This document shows positions 1 through 6,780 of a stretch of 9,210 nt of DNA, piece by piece. The notes beneath the pieces were generated by a model. The model saw nothing but the letters and a program-made list of their open reading frames with translations. It made no database searches and was not told the origin of the DNA. A program made the translations under genes and the position numbers. Location of the stretch: positions 1 to 9,210 of the forward strand of contig JAPYQV010000078.1 of the NCBI GenBank assembly GCA_029937205.1. Direction: 5' to 3'. Source of the stretch: Alphaproteobacteria bacterium (lineage in GTDB: Bacteria; Pseudomonadota; Alphaproteobacteria; UBA828). The stretch's first letter is position 1. Each line of letters opens with the position of its first letter.

Positions 1-1
1 G

Positions 2-895
2 AGTGGCCAGCATCTGGCTGGTTTCGATATTGGCTGGGGTGTGCTCGCGCTTGTTTTAGTTGCATTGCTGTTTTTCATCGCCGCTTGCCGCTGGCACATT
101 TATGCACGCGCGCTAGACATTCCCTTGAGAATTGGCACGGCGTTCCGGCTTTACCTGATCGGTCAATTCTTCGGCCAAGTTCTGCCGGCCGGCGTCGGCG
201 GCGATGCGGTACGCGTGTGGTTGCTGTCGCGCCGTCGCGTTGCCATCGCGACGGGCGCCGCGAGTGTCGTATTAGAGCGTCTGACCGGCTTGCTGGGCCT
301 GCTAATTCTCATGGCGCTGGTGTTGCCGCTCACATTTTCCTATGTCGATGATACGGCGGCGCGTCTGACCATCATCTTTCTCGTCGTCGCCGGTGCCGCC
401 GCAATTTTCGCCATCGTGGTGTTTTCCTTCGTACCGCGCCTAATAGAAAAGTGGCGCAACGTCGCGCTGGTCTCAAAATTGGCGGACGCTGCAAGCGACG
501 CGCGGCGCGCCGGTTTCATGTTGAAACCGGCGACGAGCGTTTTGTTTTTATCTCTGTCCATGCATTTGCTGGCGATACTTTCCGTCTATGTTCTGGCGCG
601 CGGTTTGGGCATGGAAATAACAGCGCTGGAATGCCTCGCCCTGGTTCCTGTCGTTCTGCTGATCTCGACATTACCGATCTCCTTGGCTGGATGGGGCATG
701 CGCGAGGGCGCGATGGTGGCCGCGCTAAGCTTCGCGGGTATTGAAAACAGCGAAGCGCTGGCGCTCTCCATCCTGTTCGGCTTGACCCTCTTGGCGATTA
801 GCTTACTCGGCGCCGTATTTTGGCTTGTTCAGGGACGCAGCGCCGCGCATCAAGCGGTGGGGGAGAAAAACGGGACCGAGGCCGCCCTACAATGA
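2..895 (+). CDS. Flippase-like integral membrane protein (lysylphosphatidylglycerol synthase TM-domain/UPF0104 family), 5' partial
   Basis: The frame is open from base 2 to a TGA at 893-895, giving 297 visible residues. A GTG at 41 is the first possible start in the window. However, the visible part begins at what looks like the second helix of the family fold, so the true start is probably some tens of codons upstream. Several hydrophobic helices are visible. Family hallmarks, numbered from base 2, are GQFFGQVLPAGVGGDAVR at about 54-71, VVLERLTG at about 89-96, and a late PISLAGWGMREG motif. This family has the membrane half of MprF without the lysyl-transferase half, and some members are proposed lipid or lipid-linked-sugar flippases; the substrate cannot be told from sequence. 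The stop overlaps the next start as ATGA, so translational coupling is likely. Next to a GT2 and a GT-C gene, moving a polyprenyl-phosphate sugar is a reasonable guess. Confidence 0.85.
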   Translation, partial: SGQHLAGFDIGWGVLALVLVALLFFIAACRWHIYARALDIPLRIGTAFRLYLIGQFFGQVLPAGVGGDAVRVWLLSRRRVAIATGAASVVLERLTGLLGLLILMALVLPLTFSYVDDTAARLTIIFLVVAGAAAIFAIVVFSFVPRLIEKWRNVALVSKLADAASDARRAGFMLKPATSVLFLSLSMHLLAILSVYVLARGLGMEITALECLALVPVVLLISTLPISLAGWGMREGAMVAALSFAGIENSEALALSILFGLTLLAISLLGAVFWLVQGRSAAHQAVGEKNGTEAALQ

Positions 896-2388
896 ATACG
901 CAATCCAAACCGCTCCACGTCGTTTCAGATTCAGTGCTTGAGAATGGGCGCCAGCGGCGCAAGAAAATGGTCAGCGATTATTATGACCAGGCCGCGCCGG
1001 GACGCGACAAATGGATCGCGCGCAACAGCTATTTCCACGAAGAAGATTGTCGCTTTACGCGCTTTATCGTGCCGCCGGGGCTCAAGGTATTGGATCTCGG
1101 TTGCGGCACCGGAAATATGCTGGCTCGCCTTGAGCCGTCCGAGGGCGTCGGCCTTGATATCAGCCCGAAAATGATCGATGTCGCGCGGCGCAATTACCCC
1201 GAAGAGCGCCACCCGAACCTGACCTTCCAAGTGGCCGACATCGAAGACCCGGATATGCTCGAATCACTGGACGGGCCGTTCGATGTGATCCTGCTGTCCG
1301 ATACGATCGGCCTGTTGGATGATGTTGAGGCGACCCTCGCCCGCCTGCACCACGTATCCTCCAACGGAACACGCATCATCATCGCTTATTATTCATGGCT
1401 GTGGACGCCGGTCATTGCATTGGCGGAACTGCTCGGCGCCAAGATGCGGCAGATACCGCTGAACCGGCTCGGGCCTGAAGATGTTTCCGCCCTCTTGGAA
1501 TTGGCCGATTTTGACGTCATCAAACGGGACTGGCGCCAACTTGTGCCCAAGCGTCTGTTCGGATTGGGGCCGCTGATCAATCGCTCGCTCGCGACCCTGC
1601 CGTTTATCCGCAGATTTTGCGTGCGTCATTACGTCGTCGCGCGCTCACAGCGTCATGCCGGGCTCGACAATCCGTCGACCACGGTCGTCATCCCATGCCG
1701 CAATGAACGTGGCAACATCGCACCCGCCGTCGCGCGCCTGCCGGAATTTTGTGACGACTTGGAAATTCTATTCGTCGAGGGCCATAGCAGCGACGGCACG
1801 GCTGAAGAAATCGAGCGCGTCATCGCCCGCCACCCGGAGCGCGACATCAAATTCCTGGTTCAGGACGGTGAAGGCAAGGGCAATGCGGTACATATGGCAT
1901 TCGAAGCCGCGCGCGGCGATGTTCTCATGATACTCGACGCGGATTTAACCGTGCCGCCCGAAGCCCTGCCAAAGTTTTATAACGCGCTCACGGCCGGCAA
2001 GGGGGAGTTCATAAACGGTACGCGCCTGGTCTACCCGATGGAGAAGCGCGCCATGCGGCCGCTAAATCTGATCGCCAATTTTTGCTTCTCCATCGTCTTT
2101 TCCTGGCTCCTCAACCAGCGTTTCACCGACACGCTGTGCGGTACCAAAGTGTTGACCAAGGCGCACTATCTCGATATCGCAAGAAACCGCGCCTATTTCG
2201 GAGATTTCGACCCGTTCGGAGATTTCGATCTGATCTTCGGCGCCTCCAAGCTCAATCTGAAAGTGATTGAAATACCGATCCGCTACGCCGAGAGAACATA
2301 TGGCAGCACGCAGATATCGCGCTTCCGACACGGTATCTTGTTGTTGCGCATGGTGGTGTTCGCGTTTCGCAAACTAAAAGCCTTCTGA
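892..2388 (+). CDS. Bifunctional class I SAM-dependent methyltransferase / family 2 glycosyltransferase fusion
   Basis: This 498-residue protein has two enzyme domains. The N-terminal half, about 25-250, is a Rossmann methyltransferase with SAM motif I DLGCGTG at 68-74 and the acidic ribose-binding position D89 in GLDIS. The C-terminal half, about 262-498, is a GT-A family 2 glycosyltransferase of the dolichol-phosphate-sugar-synthase type. It shows VVIPCRNE at 265-272, EGHSSDGT at 296-303, the metal/nucleotide-sugar DAD at 349-351, a hydrophobic patch at about 390-408, DTLCGTK at 413-419, GDFDLIFGA at 443-451 and RTYGSTQISRFRHG near 468-481. The likely role is cytoplasmic synthesis of a polyprenyl-phosphate or lipid-linked sugar together with a methylation, but donor and methyl acceptor are unknown. 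I chose ATG 892 because it overlaps the previous stop as ATGA and has GAGG at 878-881, 10 bases upstream. An upstream in-frame GTG-type extension to about 820 would lie inside the preceding gene. The downstream junction is TGATG. Confidence 0.9.
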   Translation: MNTQSKPLHVVSDSVLENGRQRRKKMVSDYYDQAAPGRDKWIARNSYFHEEDCRFTRFIVPPGLKVLDLGCGTGNMLARLEPSEGVGLDISPKMIDVARRNYPEERHPNLTFQVADIEDPDMLESLDGPFDVILLSDTIGLLDDVEATLARLHHVSSNGTRIIIAYYSWLWTPVIALAELLGAKMRQIPLNRLGPEDVSALLELADFDVIKRDWRQLVPKRLFGLGPLINRSLATLPFIRRFCVRHYVVARSQRHAGLDNPSTTVVIPCRNERGNIAPAVARLPEFCDDLEILFVEGHSSDGTAEEIERVIARHPERDIKFLVQDGEGKGNAVHMAFEAARGDVLMILDADLTVPPEALPKFYNALTAGKGEFINGTRLVYPMEKRAMRPLNLIANFCFSIVFSWLLNQRFTDTLCGTKVLTKAHYLDIARNRAYFGDFDPFGDFDLIFGASKLNLKVIEIPIRYAERTYGSTQISRFRHGILLLRMVVFAFRKLKAF

Positions 2389-3125
2389 TGAGCGGCGCCG
2401 CGCCGGCGACGCCGCTCGATTCATATCGCGAAATCTGGCGCCGCAAGGCGGTCTTGCGTGCGCTCTATGATGACTATTACCTGCGCATCATTAAGTTGCT
2501 CAAACCCGGCAGGACGCTGGAGCTGGGCGCCGGAAGCGGCCATCTGCGAACCTATTCGGCCAATTCCGTGCTGACCGATATACAGCCGGCGCCCTGGCTC
2601 GACGCCGCCGCCGACGCCCAGGCCCTGCCTTTCCGCGATGCCTGCTTTGACAATATCGTCCTTCTTGATGTCCTCCACCATGTGGAAAATCCAACCTCGT
2701 TTTTTGCCGAAGCCGCACGGGTGCTCAAGCCGGGCGGTCGCATCGTCATGCTGGAGCCCGCCATCACACCGTTGAGCGGCCTGTTTTACCGCTATCTGCA
2801 TCCGGAACCGGTCAACATGAGCCAGGACCCGTTCGCCGAAGTCGCGGCCAATCCGAAGCGCGATCCCTACGACGCCAATCAGGCGATCCCAACCCTGTTG
2901 TTCCGTCACCGGCGGGCTGAGTTTGACCAACATTTTCCGAACTTCCACCTCGCTCTGGTGCGCAATTTGAGCCTTTTCGCCTATCCTCTGTCGGGCGGGT
3001 TTCGGCGCTGGAGCCTGGTACCGGCATTTGTTGTCCGCCCCCTTCTCCTGATTGAAGACGTCTTGCTCATCCTGTTGGGCCGGTTTATGGCTTTTCGCCT
3101 TCTCGTCATGCTGGAGCGCCGCTGA
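2388..3125 (+). CDS. Class I SAM-dependent methyltransferase (Methyltransf_11 type)
   Basis: A 245-residue methyltransferase. Motif I is LELGAGSG at 44-51, the acidic residue ending strand 2 is D64, and DAQALPF at 76-82 matches the usual D-A-x-x-L-P-F of Methyltransf_11 enzymes. DVLHHVENP at 94-102 and RVLKPGGRIVMLEP at 111-124 complete the fold. The C-terminal part, about 208-242, is strongly hydrophobic with scattered basic residues, which suggests docking on the membrane or on a lipid-linked substrate. The ATG overlaps the previous TGA by one base (TGATG at 2386-2390), so re-initiation is likely, and no strong Shine-Dalgarno is visible. Its place between two other methyltransferase genes in a glycan operon suggests O-methylation of a sugar, but a lipid or other small substrate is not excluded. 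Confidence 0.88.
   Translation: MSGAAPATPLDSYREIWRRKAVLRALYDDYYLRIIKLLKPGRTLELGAGSGHLRTYSANSVLTDIQPAPWLDAAADAQALPFRDACFDNIVLLDVLHHVENPTSFFAEAARVLKPGGRIVMLEPAITPLSGLFYRYLHPEPVNMSQDPFAEVAANPKRDPYDANQAIPTLLFRHRRAEFDQHFPNFHLALVRNLSLFAYPLSGGFRRWSLVPAFVVRPLLLIEDVLLILLGRFMAFRLLVMLERR
3113..3116 (+). promoter_or_regulatory. Shine-Dalgarno-like GGAG supporting the GTG start of the FkbM gene
   Basis: GGAG lies 12 bases before the GTG at 3129, inside the last codons of the preceding methyltransferase gene. The next in-frame ATG is only at 3186, inside the conserved N-terminal region. The site plus the 3-bp distance from the preceding stop favour GTG 3129 as the real start. Confidence 0.45.
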
Positions 3126-3128
3126 GCC

Positions 3129-3974
3129 GTGCTATCGACCAAACAGAAAATTCTCATTGCTCGTAGCGCGGCCGGTCTGGTGCGCATGGTGCGGGGTGTG
3201 CTCGGCGCGGGAAACATCGCCGATGTCCGGCGCAACGAATTAAATTGGCGGCTCGATCTCAGCGAGGGCATCGATTTCGCCATCTATCTCCTCGGTGCAT
3301 TCGAGCGCGGCACGCAAAAACAGTATGGCCAAATCCTGAAAGCCGGCGACGTGGCGCTCGATATCGGCGCCAATATCGGTGCCCACACGCTACCCATCGC
3401 GCGCTGCGTCGGACCTTCCGGGCAGGTGCACGCATTCGAGCCAACCGTCTATGCCTTTGCCAAGCTGGAAGACAACATTGCCCGCAACCCAGTGCTTGGC
3501 GAACGCATCACAGCGGGACAAACTTTGCTCAGCGACAGCAGCGAAGAGGCGCCGCCAGCGGCAATTGCCTCAAGTTGGCCACTGGATGGCGGGAGCGGCG
3601 GACATCCGTTGCATGGCGGCCACGAGAAACCGACTACGGGCGCCGAGGCGCAAACACTTGATTCCTATGTGGCGGAAGTGGGTTTGAAACGCGTCGACTT
3701 TATCAAGCTCGATGTCGATGGCAATGAATGTCAGGTGCTGCGCGGCGGGCTGGAAACACTCCGGCGCTTCCACCCGCCGATCATCCTCGAACTGGCGCCC
3801 TATGTTTTTTCCAGTGGCGAAAACAGCTTCGCAGCTTTCATCGAATTGTTACGCAGCGCCGGTTACATTTTGGTGCGGTCTCCCGGCGGCGCGGCTCTCG
3901 CACTCGATGCGACAGCCCTGGCCAGCGCCATTCCCGACGGCGCCAGTCTCAATGCCTGGGCCATGCCGGCATGA
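3129..3974 (+). CDS. FkbM-family SAM-dependent methyltransferase
   Basis: A 281-residue protein with the FkbM hallmarks. LDIGANIGAHT at 77-87 is the SAM-binding loop, HAFEPT at 101-106 holds the conserved E-P after strand 2, and IKLDVDGNE at 192-200 followed by VLRGG is the family signature. LELAP at 220-224 is the late strand. The N-terminal segment WRLDLSEGIDFAIYL (40-54) is a pre-domain common in polysaccharide-locus members. A Gly/His-rich stretch at about 153-171 precedes TLDSY and corresponds to the variable loop of the family. FkbM enzymes are O-methyltransferases; many sit in glycan clusters and probably methylate sugar hydroxyls, but the substrate cannot be predicted. The start is GTG, three bases after the previous stop. 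The TGA stop overlaps the next ATG as ATGA, so the gene belongs to the same coupled operon. Confidence 0.9.
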   Translation: MLSTKQKILIARSAAGLVRMVRGVLGAGNIADVRRNELNWRLDLSEGIDFAIYLLGAFERGTQKQYGQILKAGDVALDIGANIGAHTLPIARCVGPSGQVHAFEPTVYAFAKLEDNIARNPVLGERITAGQTLLSDSSEEAPPAAIASSWPLDGGSGGHPLHGGHEKPTTGAEAQTLDSYVAEVGLKRVDFIKLDVDGNECQVLRGGLETLRRFHPPIILELAPYVFSSGENSFAAFIELLRSAGYILVRSPGGAALALDATALASAIPDGASLNAWAMPA

Positions 3975-5359
3975 TCCAGTCGCGCGCCCTCTGGCTCATC
4001 TTCGCCGCCGCGCTACTGGTCCGCTTCGCCTATACCCTCGGCCTTTATGCGACCATGGGAGGCGATGCACTGCAGGCCGAAGATTCCCTGCTTTATTTCC
4101 AATTGAGCCAGCTATTCGTCGCCGAGGGCGATTTCGTTCGCGGTTCTGGAATCGCTGGCAGCTTTGTACCTGAAACCGAGCGCATGCCGCTTTACATCAT
4201 TTGGTTGGCCCTGCACCAGATATTGAGCGGCCTGTCCGAACCGCTGTTCCCGGCCCTGACACAAGGCGCGCTCGACGCATTCGCCTGCGTCCTGATCGCC
4301 CGCACTGCCATGCTGCTCGATCCGCGGCTGCTTCTGCCGGCGGGTCTCTTTGCCGTCTGCAATCCGACGCAGATTGTCGTCAGCGCGATGATCCTCACCG
4401 ATTCACTGTTTTTCTTTTTCGTCTGCCTCATGCTCTTTGCCGCGGTGCAATGGCTGCGCCAACCGGCCTGGCGTTGGGCGCTGCTCCTCGGCCTCGCCCT
4501 CGGTCTCGGTGTGTCCACCCGGGTCATGCTATTGCCGGCGGTCGTGGTGCTGGCCATTCTGTTGCCGCTCGCGGTGGTTTGGCTGCGGCGATTTCGCCCC
4601 GTTGCCATTGTTCATGTGCTCGCCTTTGTCATGATTTGTGCGGCGCTCCAGGCGCCCATTCTGGTGCGCAATATCAGTCACTTCGACACCGTACAATTAA
4701 CCAGCCAGGGCGGCGCCTTTTCCCTGCTCTGGGTGGCACCACTGGTACTGGAGGCAAGCAACGGGACACCCCACAGCGAAGGGGCGCGGCTCATGCAGGC
4801 ACGTCATGAACAGGAAATTGGCGGTGCTGAGCCAGACAATCCGTTCGAGCGCTCAGCCCTCATGTCCGCCACAGCGTGGCGCGCCATTTCTGAGATCGGT
4901 TTTGGCGCCGCCGCAAAAGCCTGGCTGATCGGTGGCGCCATCAACCTGTTCTCGCCTTCGGCCATCCTCTCGCCACCGGTAAGTACGCTGCCGCGCACCG
5001 GATTTTACGACACCGCGGGCGACAGCAAAGTGGCGAAACTGACTGCCTTCCTGTTCAGCAACGACAACCCAACCTACGCCTGGGTATTGCTGCTGAGTTT
5101 GCTCGCCCTTCTGGCTGTGCGGGCGGCCCAGCTCTGGGGACTGGGCGTGGGCCTGTTGGGCCGAACCAGCCGTGAAACACGGCTTATCCTCGCCCTGTTG
5201 CTGCTTTGGACACTTTATATATTGTTGGTGAACGGCCCCATCGCCTCGCCGAAATATCGATTGCCGATTGAGCCCCTAAGCGCCATCTCGGCCGCATTCG
5301 CTTTTCTTAGCGCGCGGGACTGGTTACGGCGTCGCGCGACGCGGCGGCGAGCACAATAG
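3971..5359 (+). CDS. Polytopic GT-C glycosyltransferase (family 39 / ArnT-like)
   Basis: A 462-residue integral membrane protein with about ten or more hydrophobic segments. The pattern fits GT-C enzymes that use a polyprenyl-phosphate sugar on the periplasmic side. The first periplasmic loop carries the acidic pair ED at 37-38, before a long loop and ERMPLYIIWLAL at 70-81. ILTDSL at 141-146 matches the conserved acidic motif after an early helix, and GLGVSTRVMLLP at 178-189 and SPKYRLPIEP at 426-435 are typical of family 39 and related proteins. The C-terminus is very basic (RRRATRRR) and likely cytoplasmic. The start ATG 3971 overlaps the FkbM stop; the frame stays open upstream but there it lies inside the FkbM gene. 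The probable role is transfer of a lipid-linked sugar, perhaps the product of the upstream GT2 domain, onto a surface glycan, lipid A or protein; the acceptor is unknown. Its last 53 bases overlap the convergent polymerase gene. Confidence 0.85.
   Translation: MIQSRALWLIFAAALLVRFAYTLGLYATMGGDALQAEDSLLYFQLSQLFVAEGDFVRGSGIAGSFVPETERMPLYIIWLALHQILSGLSEPLFPALTQGALDAFACVLIARTAMLLDPRLLLPAGLFAVCNPTQIVVSAMILTDSLFFFFVCLMLFAAVQWLRQPAWRWALLLGLALGLGVSTRVMLLPAVVVLAILLPLAVVWLRRFRPVAIVHVLAFVMICAALQAPILVRNISHFDTVQLTSQGGAFSLLWVAPLVLEASNGTPHSEGARLMQARHEQEIGGAEPDNPFERSALMSATAWRAISEIGFGAAAKAWLIGGAINLFSPSAILSPPVSTLPRTGFYDTAGDSKVAKLTAFLFSNDNPTYAWVLLLSLLALLAVRAAQLWGLGVGLLGRTSRETRLILALLLLWTLYILLVNGPIASPKYRLPIEPLSAISAAFAFLSARDWLRRRATRRRAQ
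5307..5359. other. 53-bp tail-to-tail overlap of two convergent genes
   Basis: The plus-strand GT-C gene stops with TAG at 5357-5359, and the minus-strand polymerase stops with TAA read from 5309 to 5307. Both reading frames use these bases: plus gives the basic tail ending RRRATRRRAQ, and minus gives a tail ending ASRDAVTSPAR. No intergenic terminator fits between the genes. Confidence 0.85.
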
Positions 5360-6650
5360 CGCTGAGGACCAAAAAGACGCCCTGCCACCAGGCGGCCCAA
5401 ATCGAGAAATTGAGCATCGAAGACGACCAAAAAGCGACAAATACCGCGATGCCGCAAGCCGCCGTACCGGGCGACGTCCGGCCGATGCGCAGCCACAGCC
5501 GCAGCAAAAATGCCAATGCCACCAGCAAAATCACCAGACCTACGGCGCCGGTTTCAAGAAAAATTTCCAGCAACCAGCTATGCGGATGAGACGGTATAAA
5601 TGTCTGGTTGAATTTTTCGATCAGGACGGACGCGCCGGGAAGATGATTGCTGACATCGATACCGTGACCGAAAAATGGCGCCTCCAGCCCCTTATCAAAC
5701 GCAAAGCCCCAGATATATTGCCGGTGGGCATCGATCAGAGAGACCGGCAGCTCGGTATCGACCGGACCATGATAAATACCGTCGGCAATTTGTTCGGCCC
5801 CGGGCGTTGGCGGCAGGTAGCTAAATATCCAGGCAACCGCTGCGATCAATAGCAACGCCAGCAGGCCGAGAAAGAGCGCCGCCGCGTGACCGCGCAGCAC
5901 GTGCCAACACTGGCAAATGCCAACGACGGCACCGACCACCAGACCGGCGACAAGACCCGACAGACCGGCCAGACTGTCGACCGCGAAGATCAGCACCACA
6001 GCGGCAGGCAGGTAAACAAGTCCGGCAACACGCCAGCGCCCGCCGAGACGAAAGGCGGCCCACAACACGACTGGCGTAAGACAGGCCAGGGCAGAGCCGT
6101 AATATTTGAGAATTTGCGCGGCGTTGACCTCGACCCACCCCTTGCCGCGAAACAGGCCGTAGATCGGGCTCGCCACATAAAGGCCGAGGAGAGCGATCAG
6201 CGCGCAGACCAAACTGGCAACGATCAGTGCACGCAGGCACGAATTGAGAGCGCCACGCGACAGAAAATGATGAATCAGCGCGGCAACCAGAACGAAGCCG
6301 ATCATCCGCCCCCAAATGCCGATGGAGCGGCCGAAGTCGGGCGACTCGACAACGCCGGGCAGCCACAAAATAAAAGTGAGAGCGGTTGCCAGGCCGAGTG
6401 GCGTGCGCGCGCCGTGCGCCAGATCCGCCACCAATTGAAGCCGCCCGGGTGCCGCCAGCAGGAGAATGAGACCAAGCGCCAGGGCAATACCGGTGACCGT
6501 CGGGCTCGACGCCAGCAGTGGAATGCCGATGCCGACGAAGATGGCGCTTGCGAGCGTCAACGCATGGCGGCGCGGCGCGTTCGGCACAATCCCCTCATGA
6601 CTCGCAACGGACAATGGCCCGGCCTCCCCATACTTACCAACCGGTGTCAT
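5307..6650 (-). CDS. O-antigen ligase/polymerase-like membrane protein (Wzy_C / WaaL family)
   Basis: A 447-residue protein with about 10-12 hydrophobic segments on the minus strand. The C-terminal half carries the O-antigen ligase domain pattern: a large periplasmic loop at about 279-355, with an R310 in DAHRQYIWGFAFDK, then APFFGHGID near 324-332 and HPHSWLLEIFLETGAVGL at 355-372, the usual His-containing loop followed by a helix with E-x-G-x-x-G-L. The family moves lipid-linked glycans in the periplasm, either polymerising repeat units (Wzy) or ligating them to lipid A-core (WaaL) or protein. Sequence alone does not separate these. The start is uncertain. ATG at 6650 is preferred; a TTG at 6662 would add four residues, and neither has a clear Shine-Dalgarno. 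It is the only minus-strand gene, so it has its own promoter in the 6651-6780 spacer. Confidence 0.85.
   Translation of the reverse strand: MTPVGKYGEAGPLSVASHEGIVPNAPRRHALTLASAIFVGIGIPLLASSPTVTGIALALGLILLLAAPGRLQLVADLAHGARTPLGLATALTFILWLPGVVESPDFGRSIGIWGRMIGFVLVAALIHHFLSRGALNSCLRALIVASLVCALIALLGLYVASPIYGLFRGKGWVEVNAAQILKYYGSALACLTPVVLWAAFRLGGRWRVAGLVYLPAAVVLIFAVDSLAGLSGLVAGLVVGAVVGICQCWHVLRGHAAALFLGLLALLLIAAVAWIFSYLPPTPGAEQIADGIYHGPVDTELPVSLIDAHRQYIWGFAFDKGLEAPFFGHGIDVSNHLPGASVLIEKFNQTFIPSHPHSWLLEIFLETGAVGLVILLVALAFLLRLWLRIGRTSPGTAACGIAVFVAFWSSSMLNFSIWAAWWQGVFLVLSAIVLAAASRDAVTSPAR
5329..5342. repeat. 14-bp perfect palindrome inside the convergent overlap
   Basis: GCGTCGCGCGACGC equals its own reverse complement. 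As RNA from either strand it could fold into a short GC hairpin, and neither side has a T-run, so it is not a textbook intrinsic terminator. It encodes part of the basic tail on the plus strand. In GC-rich DNA such a palindrome may be chance. Confidence 0.45.
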
Positions 6651-6679
6651 GTAACATCGCAATCAAGACGCGGCAAACG

Positions 6680-6693
6680 GCGCTTTTTAGCGC
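6680..6693. repeat. Short inverted repeat in the divergent spacer
   Basis: GCGCT-TTTT-AGCGC is a perfect 5-bp stem around a four-base loop, 30 bases upstream of the polymerase start. It could be an operator half-site pair or a leader hairpin of the minus-strand transcript. It is short enough to be chance. Confidence 0.35.
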
Positions 6694-6709
6694 AGCGTCG
6701 GAGGATGGA

Positions 6710-6739
6710 TTGACGGGTGGCGGGAGCGGGCGGTAGGTT
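6710..6739 (+). promoter_or_regulatory. Candidate sigma70-type promoter for the carbamoyltransferase gene
   Basis: TTGACG at 6710-6715 fits a -35 box, and TAGGTT at 6734-6739 is a weak -10 after an 18-bp spacer. The -10 lies exactly in the loop of a GGCGG/CCGCC inverted repeat (6729-6733 and 6740-6744), where a regulator could mask it. Transcription would begin near 6746, leaving a leader of about 35 bases. The -10 matches the consensus at only three of six positions. Confidence 0.35.
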
Positions 6740-6780
6740 CCGCCAAGAGCCGTTCCAACCCCTCTGAGCCCGCGAAGCAC

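Larger units (their letters stand above)
6651..6780. promoter_or_regulatory. Divergent intergenic spacer, probable promoters for both sides
   Basis: These 130 bases separate the starts of the polymerase (minus) and carbamoyltransferase (plus) genes and are the only real non-coding gap in the window. They must hold the minus-strand promoter and probably one for the carbamoyltransferase run. I see two short inverted repeats and one plausible plus-strand promoter, listed separately. No convincing -10 for the minus strand was found. Confidence 0.6.

Noticed and set aside
820..891. In-frame upstream extension of the methyltransferase/glycosyltransferase fusion
   Set aside because: It lies within the end of the preceding gene and adds a low-complexity basic stretch. 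ATG 892 with its ATGA overlap is better placed.
2197..2228. A near-perfect 18-bp tandem repeat (FGDFDP/FGDFDL) in the GT2 domain
   Set aside because: It looked like a recent duplication. As I recall, the doubled FGDFD motif is a conserved feature of this glycosyltransferase subfamily, so it is more likely ordinary family sequence.
2421..2948. A 175-codon minus-strand frame inside the class I methyltransferase gene
   Set aside because: It is antisense to clear SAM-binding motifs and has no domain or start signal of its own.
3728..3970. In-frame upstream extension of the GT-C glycosyltransferase
   Set aside because: The added residues are Arg-rich and overlap the conserved end of the FkbM gene. 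The hydrophobic first helix begins right after ATG 3971.
5886..6713. A 275-codon plus-strand frame opposite the polymerase gene
   Set aside because: Its product is Gln/Arg/Asn-rich without any domain, while the minus strand encodes a clean membrane protein with O-antigen ligase motifs.
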